NCBI GenBank assembly: GCA_947359465.1 | Contig: OX375874.1 | Span: 86,481,672-86,545,671 of the forward strand | Length of the DNA stretch: 64,000 nt | From: Metellina segmentata | Taxonomy: Eukaryota > Arthropoda > Arachnida > Araneae > Tetragnathidae | Direction: 5' to 3' | Shown here: piece after piece, positions 1 to 12,500 of the stretch | How the letters are laid out: each line of letters begins with the position of its first letter | Position numbering within the stretch: the stretch's first letter is position 1 | Notes under the pieces: generated by a model | The model's input: the letters and a program-made list of their open reading frames with translations, nothing else | The model's database searches: none | Told to the model about the DNA's origin: nothing | Program-made: the position numbers and the translations under genes

Positions 1-1354
1 ATGCTTAATGAGATATAGATCCGAGGATCTCTATACAAGGCATGGTTTCAATATCATGAAAGCATTATTCCTGTTTGAACTGAACCGTGTATGACCGGGA
101 GTAATCGTGCAAGAAACAGGTACCTTCTACAATTGACATGAAATACAACAGGTTGTAAAATCTGCTGTTTATGTTGTTTAATTACTACTGTCTTACAGTA
201 AATGTATCCATCATTTTTGTATCAGGATAATAAACGTCCAGTACTTTTTGTCTACATTTGTAGGAGTATTACTTTCCTCAATTAATTCTCTCTCTACTAA
301 CTATACTTGCTATACACATCCATGTAACATCTTTCATATATATTTTCAGATTTCAATAACATAGGGGATTCAAACTGGCAGATACGATTCATGAAACTTC
401 TTTACAATTTTTCCTTGAGTATAAATTTTCTAAAAATGTATGAAACGAAACAATGCACAGATTAACACTAAATCAATAACTTCGGTGAAGCTCAAAATGA
501 TTATCCGTTTTTGAAATATTAAAAATTTATTGTTTTAAGAAACCGTTTCCCATACAAGTAAATAAATACTTTTGAAAAGAATTATATATTAAGCAACTAG
601 TTAATTTACTTATACCAATAACTACAACAGGAAAAATTTGAAACAATCTATTTGAAATTTCAAAGACACCCGAAATATCAACGCTCTTCAAATGGGCCAA
701 TTTTGCCAATGACGAGGTACCTTGTCATCAAGATATTTATAGCCAATTGTTCTATGATGACTAGATCTATCTATTTCGTCTATCAAGATCTGCTTAATCA
801 TTTTGATAATAGCAATATACCTCATAAAGACAACCAGGATGGTTAAAATTGATGATTAAGAAAACCGCTATAAATTTTAGAAACACGTGATTAAGAATCT
901 CAATTGTATAGTTTTTAATTCATTTGAAAATGATAAGAATTTCTGAAAAATCTAGTTAGCTCAATTCTTTTAGGAAAGTTCAAAGTATGAATGGAGGAAA
1001 AAAGCTTTTATCCAAAGCATTTTCCCCTTCCTCCTGTTAGTGATTGAATGAAATAGAGGATTTTTTTACAAGGCAAATATTTTATTTTAAAGAAATTAGA
1101 TGGGAAAATAGTGATTAGATAGTAGTGTAAATCTATAATTATCAAGGTATACAGTTTAAGGGGGAAATGTATTATAACAAGTAATTTTACAAATTACCCA
1201 AATTATACAAATTTATCTTGCTGACAAGCTTAAATAATTTGTAATAAGTCATTGTCTAAAGCACTGTAAGCACTGTGACACTATAAGCATGTGGTCTAAA
1301 GCAAGTAATGTTTCTGTTCGTTTACCTACATGTAATATTCGAAAATCTGTTTTA
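1..1354. other. AT-rich intergenic DNA, no gene seen
   Basis: Short open frames here have no recognisable protein content. Positions 690-800 hold a degenerate copy of an interspersed repeat built on ATCAAGAT and GATGACTAGAT-type words; related copies lie near 11740-11890, 20110-20170 and 33090-33240. Confidence 0.5.
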
Positions 1355-2895
1355 CGCTCACTGCCAAAAGTTCAGCACGGAGAGAAAAATGTTAATTTCT
1401 AGAAGCCAATCTGAATTTGAGAGGCTGTAATTTTCTGCAGAGGTAGATGGAAGCATGCAAATGTGTTATGTAAGAGCCAATCACGATTTCGTGTCGAGAA
1501 ATATGTAAAAAAGGCATAGTATAAGAAGCCAGCATTGTGAATGGTTAGAGGAGTTGCATGTAAGTGCTGATAAAACGTGTTTAGAACTTTCGTACGATTA
1601 ATTTTTAAGACAGACGTGTTTCTATGGCTCCCAGAAGACGAATGGAAGATGGTGAACACTGGCACTCTGTTGTACGCCTTGAAGCAGGGCAATCAATCAA
1701 TGATATTGCTATTTTCTACGGCGTTCTACATTCCGTCATTGCACGATTATGGAAACAATTCTAAACAAGGCAAACAGTTGTCCGAAGACCTGTGGCCGGC
1801 CGCCCAAAGGTTACGACCCCCGCGGAAGATCGATTATTTATGTTGTAGCGAAGCGGAATTGAAAAGCGACCTCCACACGTGTGACATCTGTGGTTGCAGC
1901 GTCTATTGGTAAGACTATATCTGCCACTACTGTGCGCCGAAGGCTACACATGAATGGACTGTACGTCCGGGTACCACGAGTTTGTGTTCCTCTATTTGTC
2001 CAATCCTGAAGAACACGATTAAAATGGTGTCGGCAACATGTGAACTGGACTATGTCTGATTGATCTAACGTTATGTTCACGGATGAGCCTAGATTTGTCC
2101 TGGAGCTAGATGACAAACGTGTAAAGGGTCTGGGGAGATCAAGGCACACACAATAGGCCCCAGAACATCATCGAGCATCACGCTTTCCTAGGTGAAAGCA
2201 TCATATTGTGGGCAAGGATTTCGTTGGGATATCGCACCGACCTGCACATCGGTAGACGGGATTCTATGACATCTGTGTTTGGTAAAGGGAAGAATATCCT
2301 AGAACCCACTGTGAGATTGTACGCTACAGCAGTTTGTCCTTCTTTCGTTTTAATGCATGATAATGCTCGTCCCCATAGAGCTGGCATCGTCGACGACAAC
2401 CTTTAGAGTGAGGGGATTGCGAGAATGGTTTGGCCGGCGTACTTGCCCGATCTTAATACCATTGAAAATCTTTGGGATGCCCTCGGTCGTTCTGTGTCTC
2501 CATGTTTCCCATCCCCGGCTACTCTCACAGAGTTGCAAACTGCTCTAGAGGAGGAATGAAGATTATTTAACTCTGGGGAGGTTGATAACCTCATGGAAAA
2601 CACGGTCACACGCTGTAAACTTTGTATGAGGATGAGGGGTAGTCACATACCCTATTAATGTCGGTTTTGTTTATTTGTTTTGGATTTAAACATCATTTTG
2701 TTACTGACTCCAATATAACTTCATCTTATAATTTATAAAAATTTAATATTGCTTTCATCTTTGAATTTAATTCTTTGTTTTGTTTCATAAATAAACCTAT
2801 TTGCAACTTTCCTGTCGTATTTCTTCTCAATTAAAGCTGTACTTGTCGTTTTTTTTCGCATTTCACCTTTCGTGCTTAATTTTTGGCAGTGAGTG
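1355..2895 (+). mobile_element. Tc1-like DNA transposon, degenerate, with matching termini
   Basis: The termini are inverted repeats. The left end starts CGCTCACTGCCAAAA at 1355 and the right end finishes TTTTGGCAGTGAGTG at 2895. Both are flanked by a TA dinucleotide (1353-1354 and 2896-2897), the target duplication expected for Tc1/mariner elements. The similarity of the ends continues about 10 bp further inward. The interior holds a broken transposase on the + strand. The 1541-bp length is typical of the superfamily. Confidence 0.85.
1624..2658 (+). pseudogene. Tc1-like transposase pseudogene
   Basis: The ATG at 1624 begins MAPRRRMEDGEHW. A helix-turn-helix-like stretch follows, with QSINDIAIFYG and VIARLWKQF. 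Near 2354 the catalytic-core text HDNARPHRAGIVDDNL is readable, and near 2440 PDLNTIENLWDALGRSV gives the third acidic residue of a DD34E triad. The reading frame is broken: several frame changes occur between 1750 and 2350, there is a stop after DDNL at about 2403, and another stop lies near 2557. The coding remnant ends at TAA 2656-2658. Family assignment is by motif recognition. The product cannot be functional. Confidence 0.8.
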
Positions 2896-2897
2896 TA

Positions 2898-4765
2898 GAT
2901 CCGATGAGAAATGTTCCTGTTTCTTTCTAAAGAATTTGATATTTTTTCTTCTTTTAAAAGTATTCTTTATTTTTTTTATTACAATAGTAGCATAAGTTTT
3001 CAATCAGATTGAAATAAGAGAATTGGGGAAGAGTATTAAATCTACTAAGAACGTTAGAAAACAAATTTTCGTTGGTGACTTGCCTTGTGTTTGGGGTTGT
3101 TGCTCTTTGGAAACACATGTCCTCTATAGTTCCTAATTACCGATGTAGATTCAAACCAATAAGCTGATGTCAACAGATTTTTATGCATTCACGATACATT
3201 TGATTATAATTCAATTTCTAGCTCCAATCCATGCCCTAAAGTTCTATATCCATAAAATGACTGTCATGTTCAACACTTGGAACAAAATTTTAAAGGGATA
3301 GATCCTTTTATTTTTCTACTCCACTTTAGATGGTATGAGATCCAAATACTTTGTTTGCTTAAGTGAATGATATATTTTTACGAATTTCTAAAGTTTTATC
3401 AACAACTACTTTTACAAACTGAGGGCTTTTTTTCTTACACTTGTACACTTGTAACAATAATACATTTAAAGTAATTTCATAGTTTATTATAGTATAGCAT
3501 TAACTCCTAAACATGATAATGAGTTCAAAATTTCTTTAATACTAAAAATGATTTTCATAACAGATTTTTGAGTATTCCTACTATCTATTGGTTCCTTAGT
3601 TTTTGAGAGTCTTGTTTTCAATCTAATTTCTGTATTACGAGATGATGCAATTTTATTTATGAGATCATAAGCAATCACAGTGCAATTTATTTTACATTGC
3701 ATACTACTGAACGAAAACATACACATTTCATCTCAAACTAACCAGTCTATAATCCATAATAAGAGAAAAGCGCCTTTCCTTTCCAGACACTTCTAAGCAT
3801 TCAACTTGATACTGAACACTTGTAATTCTTTCTGGAATTGAATGAACAAAAAATCTAACAATTATGAAACAACCACACGTGACCTAATCTCCCCACATTC
3901 TTGGTACCCCTCACATTCTATCATCATTACTACTTAAGGGTTCAAGACTATCAGACTGTTCCAGCAAGATTTTGAATCCGTGACACAAAATTCATGTCTT
4001 TTGTGTGGTTGTGTGTAAGATGAGTTAAGAACTATCCAACTTTTCTATGCCGCAACTCCAGCAACTCATACCCATATTGTAGAGTCTACCTGTTTCCTAA
4101 GGAAGCTCCTTGAAAAACAAGGATAGATCGTTGAGAGACATACAACATGGTCTTTTGACTTAGTTTATATGGATTAGTGGACGTTGCATATGGTTTAGGC
4201 TAAACCATGACCTAATAGATGGGTGTAAAAACTTAACTATAACCTTTTTCATTTTTTATATTTACTCCCGCAACATTTTAACTCTCAAGAACTGGTGACA
4301 AATTCTAACAGGTTTTCGCATCAGATGCTGAGCACTATAGGGCAATTTTCGACATGAAGATAAACCACTAAGTGGGTTAAGTGCTTTTCACTCACTATTC
4401 TATAAAGTATTCTTTTGAAACTTTGCATACCTTGAAATATAATTACTCACTGACAGCATAGCAACTGTAAAGCATATTAGTCGATATAACTTATTAGCCA
4501 TGTTAAAAGTAAGTTACATTCTATTCACATAAAAGGAAAGTAGCAAAGACACCACCTTATTCACTATCTTTACAAACACCTTTTTCATCCATTGTAGATG
4601 CATCGCAACGAATGACTATATAGTATTATATAGTCTAACATTTCTTTTGCTTAATCGTGTTTTACAAATAAAAGTACAGTATTTTGCACAAATTGAAAAT
4701 GCTTTTAAAATCCATCAAAATTTAAACTGCTAGGGACTAATTATGCAACTTTTTATTTTTACAAA
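2898..4765. other. AT-rich intergenic DNA, nothing recognised
   Basis: No open frame longer than about 80 codons and no recognisable protein, RNA or terminal-repeat structure between the Tc1-like element and the repeat at 4766. Confidence 0.5.
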
Positions 4766-5010
4766 GACAAGTGCACAAAATTTTTTCAAAATTTTGACTA
4801 TTTTTTACAAATTTAAAGAAATTTTTATGCAATTCTGTTTAAAAATACTTACGGAGATGCGTTGTATAGAAGTATTTTAAATAATGTTTTTTTTAAATAC
4901 CTGCACATACCTGAAGTAATGTCAATTTTATGCTTCAAACTTCAATACTTCAAAATGTGCATTTTTTTCCATAAAAGGAACATTTCTTCAAAGTCTATTC
5001 AAGCAAATAT
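4766..5010 (+). repeat. Truncated copy of a TTAA-type element related to 61869-62367
   Basis: The block starts near GACAAGTGCACAAAAT, which resembles the terminal repeat of the 61.9-kb element. It then shares ordered words with 61960-62100: GTTGTATAGAAGTATTTTA, AATACCTGCACATACCT (AATACCTGTACGTACCT in the other copy), TTCAAAATGTG and CCATAAAAGGAACATTT. No right terminal repeat was found, so this looks like a 5' fragment. A 153-codon open frame overlapping it at 4862-5323 is not a gene. Confidence 0.6.
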
Positions 5011-5433
5011 CGTAACTGTTGAAAATAATAAAAATTGGTCATTTTCAAAAATACGAGTTAAAAAAAACAAATCTCCAAACTTAAAATTTAAATTTTTTTT
5101 AAATCCCTGCGGTAAAGTGTTTATATATATATTCACCAGAATAAATCATCTGAGAGTTTTAATATTTTCTAAATACCGTGGAGAAAATAAATGTAAATTA
5201 ACATGGAGATGCCTAAAGTCGTTGCATGATTATAAGAAGCAACTATGTATCATGTGGTCCAAATCAGTCGAAGACTTTACAAAGGCACGCAGAACAACTA
5301 GATTACTTTACAACTTTATTTAATGTTTATCATTCATTAAATACAGTTTATATATTTATTTACATCATCAAAATTGTTTATATATTTTTTATATCATCAA
5401 TATTGTTTATATATTTAGTTACATAATCAATGT

Positions 5434-5601
5434 TGATTATATCATTCATTTATATTATGATTATATCATTCACGTATATTATGATTATATCATTCATATA
5501 TATTATGACTACATCATTCATATATATTATGATTATATCATTCATATATATTATGATTATATCATTCATATATATTATGACTACATCATTCATATATTAT
5601 C
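5434..5601 (+). repeat. 24-bp tandem repeat, about 7 copies
   Basis: The unit is close to ATTATGATTATATCATTCATATAT, here split as ATTATGATTATA and TCATTCATATAT. Some copies carry GACTACATC instead of GATTATATC. It is a multiple of three, so a repetitive open frame arises by chance. A looser, longer-period repeat precedes it at about 5340-5430. Confidence 0.85.
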
Positions 5602-6493
5602 AATGTTACACGACCAAATTTATTTATGTGTTGTATGAAAATACGACTTCATAATCATCGTTTTCCTTCATTTGGCTACTGTGTATGTGGGTGAGGGTAT
5701 TTTCATTTTGTTAGTTATATTAATTTGAAATTAAGTGGCTATATACAATGAAAACAGTAGAAATCCCTTGGGCTTATAAAATGTGACCTACATCTAGGTT
5801 TGCTTCATAAGAAAGTAATCCCGTTCGTTTTTTCATCTCAATAATACAATTATAATTATGATATTAATGACATCAAGTACCTACTTATTTTGTTGCATCA
5901 TGACTGTCCAACGACAAAAGTTGATTAATTTGCTAAGTATTTTCAAAAACCGGATATTGCAGAATAGTCACTGAGCAACACTATTTAGTACAAAAAGGGA
6001 AAAAATGGCCGAAGAAAAATTCTAAACAGCTTTTGACGACTAAATAAAACCAAACTCGCTCCAATTTTTTCCTAAACAAATTCAAATGTCATGTTATTAA
6101 GAAAGATAATTGATTAACTCACACGTTTTTGAGAATGCGCATTTTTCAGGTAAAACGATTAAAATTCCTTGTACCAGTGAGATGGAATATTTAAAAAGGT
6201 CATCTTTTTGTAAATTCAATAGGCAAGAAATTACCCAAACTACTATTATCCAGCTTTCTTCAAAAGGGGGTTGTTTCCTCACAAATTCCTCTAGCCTTCT
6301 TTATTCGAAAAGTAGGTTTACTATTCGTTATTAAACTAAAGCCTTTGGATTCATTTTGAATGTAGGCAGAAAAGGAAAGCGAAAAAGTATTATGCAAAGA
6401 GTTTTTACAAAGACTTATGGAGAGGCTCATTCCGTAGAAGAAAGAATACAATTTTAATAGAGGATCAATGCTTGTGACATCATGAGAAAAATA

Positions 6494-6534
6494 GTATATA
6501 TACAGAAGATAGTCCAAGCGAATTAATCATTCGA
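6494..6534 (+). promoter_or_regulatory. Gene A core promoter (TATA and initiator)
   Basis: GTATATATAC lies at 6494-6503, and a TCATTC initiator-like motif at 6527-6532 is about 30 bp downstream. The ATG of exon 1 follows at 6587. The same TATA-initiator spacing precedes genes C and D. Confidence 0.6.
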
Positions 6535-6586
6535 GTCCATCTTTCTCCAGAGTTACATTTTCTCAGAGAGCTTCCGGCCCGTAACT

Positions 6587-9500
6587 ATGAGTCTTTTTAA
6601 GGTAAGAAGAATTCATACTTAAAATAGGAAATATATAACTTTAACTTTGACAGGTTTAGTATGACCAGCATAGTAAGGATATAAAAAAAATATTTAAAAA
6701 AATAGAATTACGTGCTAATATATAATATTTAATCACTTGAGAAATTTGTTATATAATTATTTTAATCAACTTCACGTAGCTGACTAACATGTTTTTCAAT
6801 GTCGTTTATCTATATATATAATTCTCTTACGTGGCACGCAAAAAAGACGTTATTTGTAATCGCGTTTTGGCAACACTGTACGATTGTTTGTTTATCGCGA
6901 AGTCTCGCGCATCGATTGAATTTATAGGTTTATCGGAGGAAATTTTATTGAAAAAAAAAAGGAAATTTTAATGAGCTGTTGCAGTTAGTTTATAATAGAA
7001 ATCAAAGAAGGCGGAGGATCTTTTCACGGCCATTTAAAAAACGGTTCTTTTCAGGGCCAACAATTATAGTTCAACAAGACGCTTGCACTACAACTTTAGG
7101 CAACAAACTCAATGAAAAATTGTGGGTCGTTTGAGTGCTGGGAAATAGTACACACAAACAACATGCTGGGTATTCAATTTCCAAAGCAACGCTCACATTT
7201 CGAGTCAAAATTTGCACAAAGTTTTCATTTGAATTTTGATTTTAGAGATACTGTATATAAAATTTGTCTGTAATACAGAAAATTTAGATTTGAAAAACAT
7301 TTTTTGGTAACATATTTTGTAAACAATCCCTTCTGCTAGGACAAATGTCTTCATTGAGGCGAGCGAAGCGAGCATAGATTCGCGCAGAGAACCAATGAGG
7401 ATTGCGAAGCAATCCTCCGGGGGTTGGCGAGCGTCAGCGAGCAGGGGGCAGGCCCCCTAGTTCCATTATAAAATTCTAGCGCTTGATTCTTGACAATATA
7501 TAATAATAATATTAATATTTTTATATCTACTTTGGATTTATTATTATCTCGCACTTGGTGTTCGATTTCGGATCTTTCCTCATAAAAACCCTCTAACACA
7601 AACCTATTTTTCACAAGATAATGACATGCTCTTAAATTCCTTCGAATTAAAGTGAGAAGTAATATGTAAAATTTATTTTCAAATTAACTACATTTTACTG
7701 TACACGAATGCACTTATATATAGTAGTTTAGAGCTAATTCAGTGTACTGTGTGTGAAGACTGCCAACAAGGCATAGGTGATCGTACTGATTTCAGATCTT
7801 TAACATATTCTAACATTGGTAAGATTTTTTCACTGTATTTTTGCGTTTAAGGCTTGGTGTGTTTAGTATATTCTTTGTTTCATATTTTCCAGATATTGAT
7901 ACTTACAGTAGCACTTGTAGGATTCTGCTATGCTAGAGGATATGGCGTTGGTGGTGGGTACGGTCCTGGAGGATCCGGAGTTTTCGGTGGTGGAGTTGGT
8001 GGAGGCTCAATTAGTGGTGGAGGATATGGTACTGGTTATGGTCCTGGAGGATCCGGAGCTTTCGGAGGTGGAGTCGGTGGTTATGGATCTGGAGTGGTGA
8101 GTAGTTTTAGTTATTATGAGAGTTGATTGATGAGAGAGATTGTCTTCTACCTCGTGGATTGGGGTAGAAAAACGCGAGGGCGTGCGTTTCGAAGCTGATA
8201 TTATCTAGCGCATCGAGCTTAGTTTCCTTTCACTCTTTGGCGTTCTTGAGAAATTGCGTCCATGAATTATGAGTGCTATACTTGAATTAAGTATAAAACA
8301 GTAATCATAGAAAGGCTTTAGACACTATAAGGTTGTGCCAATAGAAATATTCAGTGGCATATCAAAGGAATTTATAGCGATATTGCTACATTGACTAGCT
8401 TTAAATCCATACTTATACTACACCCTGTCAACAGATCAGGTTTGGCACTGTTCGACTTCTGGTTGTTTTCAAAATTGAGAGATGTTAAACGGTCACCTTT
8501 TTACACCCGATGTCGAAATTGAAGCAGTTGTGCTCAAATGGTTCAAAAGAAAACCCCAAACTTTCTTTATAGACGGAATGCTAAAGTAAATGCTGCATTT
8601 GGAATAATGTGTAGCACTAAATGATGACAATGTTGGTAAAATTAAATTTGTAATTTTTAGAAGAAATAAATTTTTTTCCATTTTAAGCAACTTTCATTAT
8701 TTTAGTTCGTCGAATATTTATTTTATATTAATTAAGAATTTTCTTATCAATCATCTACTATCAATAAAATGAGTGAAGTGCGATATCATAAATCAATCTA
8801 TAGATAGAAATACACACTGCATAGAAAAAGCTCATCATCACTAAAAATAAATGTCTGAAAATATTAAATCTTATTAAATCAATTTTTATTAAAAGGTCTC
8901 GGTTATTGCTTGAGGCATTCAATCATTCACGTTTAAATTACAGTATCGGTCATTCATATGAATATGAAAATATTTCCACGCATCTAACACAATTCATACT
9001 CTTTTCTTATTTCTAACACCTAACCCCTTACATTGTTATGTGAGGAGTATCTTAATATAGTTATAGTCTTCTTATTATGTAGATTTATTCAGAATAAATA
9101 GAAACCATATAAGCTCCTCCCTTATTGATCAATTCATTTAAAGACCTAGTCATATGAAAGGAACTCGGTAGTTACGTGAGGAGTTCCTGAATGTGGTTAT
9201 AGTCTACTTATGTAGATTTGTAAAGCCTATCACTTTGTTAGAATTTACAAAACTCGATTCATAATTAAGTAATACGATCATTAATCGTAAATAATTCATT
9301 GTATTCACAGATCAATCCAAAGACTAAGTATTAGGATTCACTCAGTAAAAAATTAGTTAAGTATCTTATCTAAACCAAATATAATAATAAAATATATCAA
9401 ATTATTTTATCTATATAAAAAGTTTTAAAATTTCTCATTCAATACCTTTATTGTATATTTACTTTTAAAATAAATAGAAACAACTGCTTAACACTAGGCC

Positions 9501-12500
9501 TAACTTTGGCCTTTTGACAATTATAACAAATTTAAAGAACACAGGTACTTCAATAACAAAAAACAATGGATCGTATTAAACATTTTGAATGACACATATA
9601 CAGTACCAAATATTAAGAAAATATCGCACCCCGGCAAGAAAAGTGACACAAGTCAAAACATTAAAATTTTGATCTTATGTCATTGAAAAATGCGTATGAG
9701 GTGCCCCCATCGTGTCATATTACTATTCTATTGAATATAATAGAAGTTACCACCATAAATACTTAACAAAAATTTAAAAGAAGCTTCAATATAAGTTTTA
9801 AAGTATGCTTTAAGTTGATGTTTCTCAAATTCTGCAATTTTGAGTTGTGTCTCTTTTCTTGCCGGGGTGCGATATATATTTAATAATTTTGCAAATTGTC
9901 AATAGGAATACCCCAAGCCATACAATATGGGTTACCAGAACCGAGACGAACAAGGCAACCTAAACTTCAGATCCGAACAGGGAGATGCGAGCGGAAATGT
10001 GAGAGGAACCTACGGATACCAAGACAACCAGGGTCTGTACCGAATCGTCGAATACACTGCTGGTCCTGCTGGATACCAAGCAACAGTGCACACCAACGAA
10101 CCTGGAACTGACGGAAAGGAAAACCCTGCTGATGTGACCATGCACGTTCAAAAACCTCCAGCAGGAATCCAGGACCAATACACTAGACGTGCTGGCATTG
10201 GAGAAGGAATGGGAGGTCAATACGGTGCAGGTAATTATTTAATTTTGGAATTAATCAATCACATTTACTGGGAAATAGAAAACATCGACGTGTTAAGTAC
10301 ATGTCAAAAAAATTTTGATTCTGAAATATAATTCTACTATGGTCTATTGACATAAAAAATATTAGGCTCTAATCTTTTAATGGCCCAGTTGGGGTATTGT
10401 ATAATAACTAAGGCAACTTTTTGCAACAAATGCAACTTTTTTTCACACGTTCTACGCTGCATGTAAAGTAGTAAAACCAAATTTTTTTCTTCATGAGGTG
10501 TATTGTAGGTGAGTTATAACCGCAACATAAATGAAACTTTCTGCGTAAATGCAACATTTTTGCATAAATGCAACCACCTGCAACTTTTTAAAATTTAGCT
10601 TAAAATTAATTGATATACAGTTAATATTTCATTTTTTGCCCTCTGAATCAATCCTTCGATCACGTGTGTCTGAACGCCGAAGTATTGCGGATCAAACAAG
10701 TTCATGGAAAGGAGGTGTTCGTCCTAACAGACTAAAGTGAAATAAATGGCAAGAAGTAACTTTTAACACATTGGTTGACACTTGATGATCCAGAGGAAGC
10801 TTGATTAATCGACTGCAGAGTTTGCGAGGCAAGTGTCGGTCATCAATATGTTGTTCGCCTTGTAGATGACGTTTTAAAATCTCTGAATGTTGAGCGGAAG
10901 GATTTTACGCTTTTGCTATTCGATACAGCACATTATATGACTGTGGCTGGCGCAGTTTTTCAATAATTAAGAAATTACTGGCCAAGGATCGACCATTCAA
11001 CGTTATTCAATACGTTTATACGTACACGACTAAAATTGTCAATATATTTTGAATTTTTTCATTTTTTACGAATAATTTATTTTTGAATTTAGCGTATCAA
11101 ATATAAATACAACTTTATTTCCATAAATGCAACTTTAGGGAATGATAAATGCAACTTTTCCCCTTTTGACTGCAAGAGTTGCCCTAATAATAACTAACAT
11201 TAATCCTTTGATTGTCAGATTGCCGTGTAGTGTAGTATTGATTTTATCCCACAATATACACATAAGGACTAAATAACCATAACTATTGGTACAAGGAATC
11301 CTCGGAAAGATTCGTTTGTAAATATGGTCAAAACCTTTAAGGTCATACATGATAGAATGCAAACTGATTGGTGGAATTATGCGTGTAAACCCCTCAATGG
11401 TTTAACAGGAGCTTGTCGGTGACCAAACGGTTAAATTCTGAAGCTCTTAAGAAACTGGTAGACATAAGAGCTTTGTTCCGAGTTCTAATCTGATATTTGC
11501 TGAAATTGATTTAGTTGGTTGAAGGTTCCTGGTTTCTTCGTGACGATATGTAGATGTATAGGAGCTACACCCCAAAGGAATCTAATGAGGCGAGCAGCCC
11601 ACAATTCTCAGAGGGTGCGATGTAGCACCACATCCCATGGTGGCCGGAGTAACGCAGATGTAGCCACTTTCTTGTCAATTTGTGCTTAAAGAGATGCTAA
11701 GTCGCTAACTAGTTGCTTAGTCGAATACTATCTTAGCCCTTCTGGTGATTGTTTCGACAAGGTAACTGGTTATTAGAGTAACTGACCAGATGTTGGATAA
11801 GATATCTCGTGAGTCGAACAAAACTGTCGTCGTCATCAAAAAATTGATCAGATCTTGATGACCGAGATATCTCAAGTAAAGAGTTAATTAAATATGTGCC
11901 ATTAGAGTACGACTTCAAATTTTTCGCTCCAAACTAGTGTCAAATGGTGAAGCGCACTGAAAAGAACGTCATGTCATAATAGAAGGTTAAATAAGGGTTG
12001 TGTGTGTAAAGCAAGATTGGTCAAAAAAACGCCAATTCAGCTTCATACTTAGGTCTTAAATTGAGTTTTTTGATACTTCAATCAAGTGTAAGTTTTATTT
12101 TACATTGTTTGTATTAGCTTTTTAAGTGTATGTTATTAGTATGTAAGCTTTATGTATTATTATTTGTATACGCAGTTATAATTATAATTATGTTATAATT
12201 ATAACTAATTATAATTATATTGTATTTATATCTAATTATAATTAATTATAATTATAATTATCTAAAATTGTAAATATTTATAGCTAAATTATATTTGAAA
12301 CTAATTGAAATTAAATTATATTTGTAACTAATTATAATTATATTATAATTACAACGAATTATAACTACTTATAATTATACTATTATTATAACGAATCATA
12401 ATTATATTTATAACAAATTATAATTATATTATAATTTTAACAAATTATAATTATATTGTAATTATAACGAATTATAATTATGTTATAATTATAACGAATT

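Noticed and set aside
4862..5323. 153-codon open frame
   Set aside because: It overlaps a repeat related to a non-coding TTAA element and has low-complexity Lys/Asn/Phe content without a domain.
5434..5601. CRISPR-like array
   Set aside because: Contiguous 24-bp tandem repeats without spacers in a eukaryotic AT-rich context.
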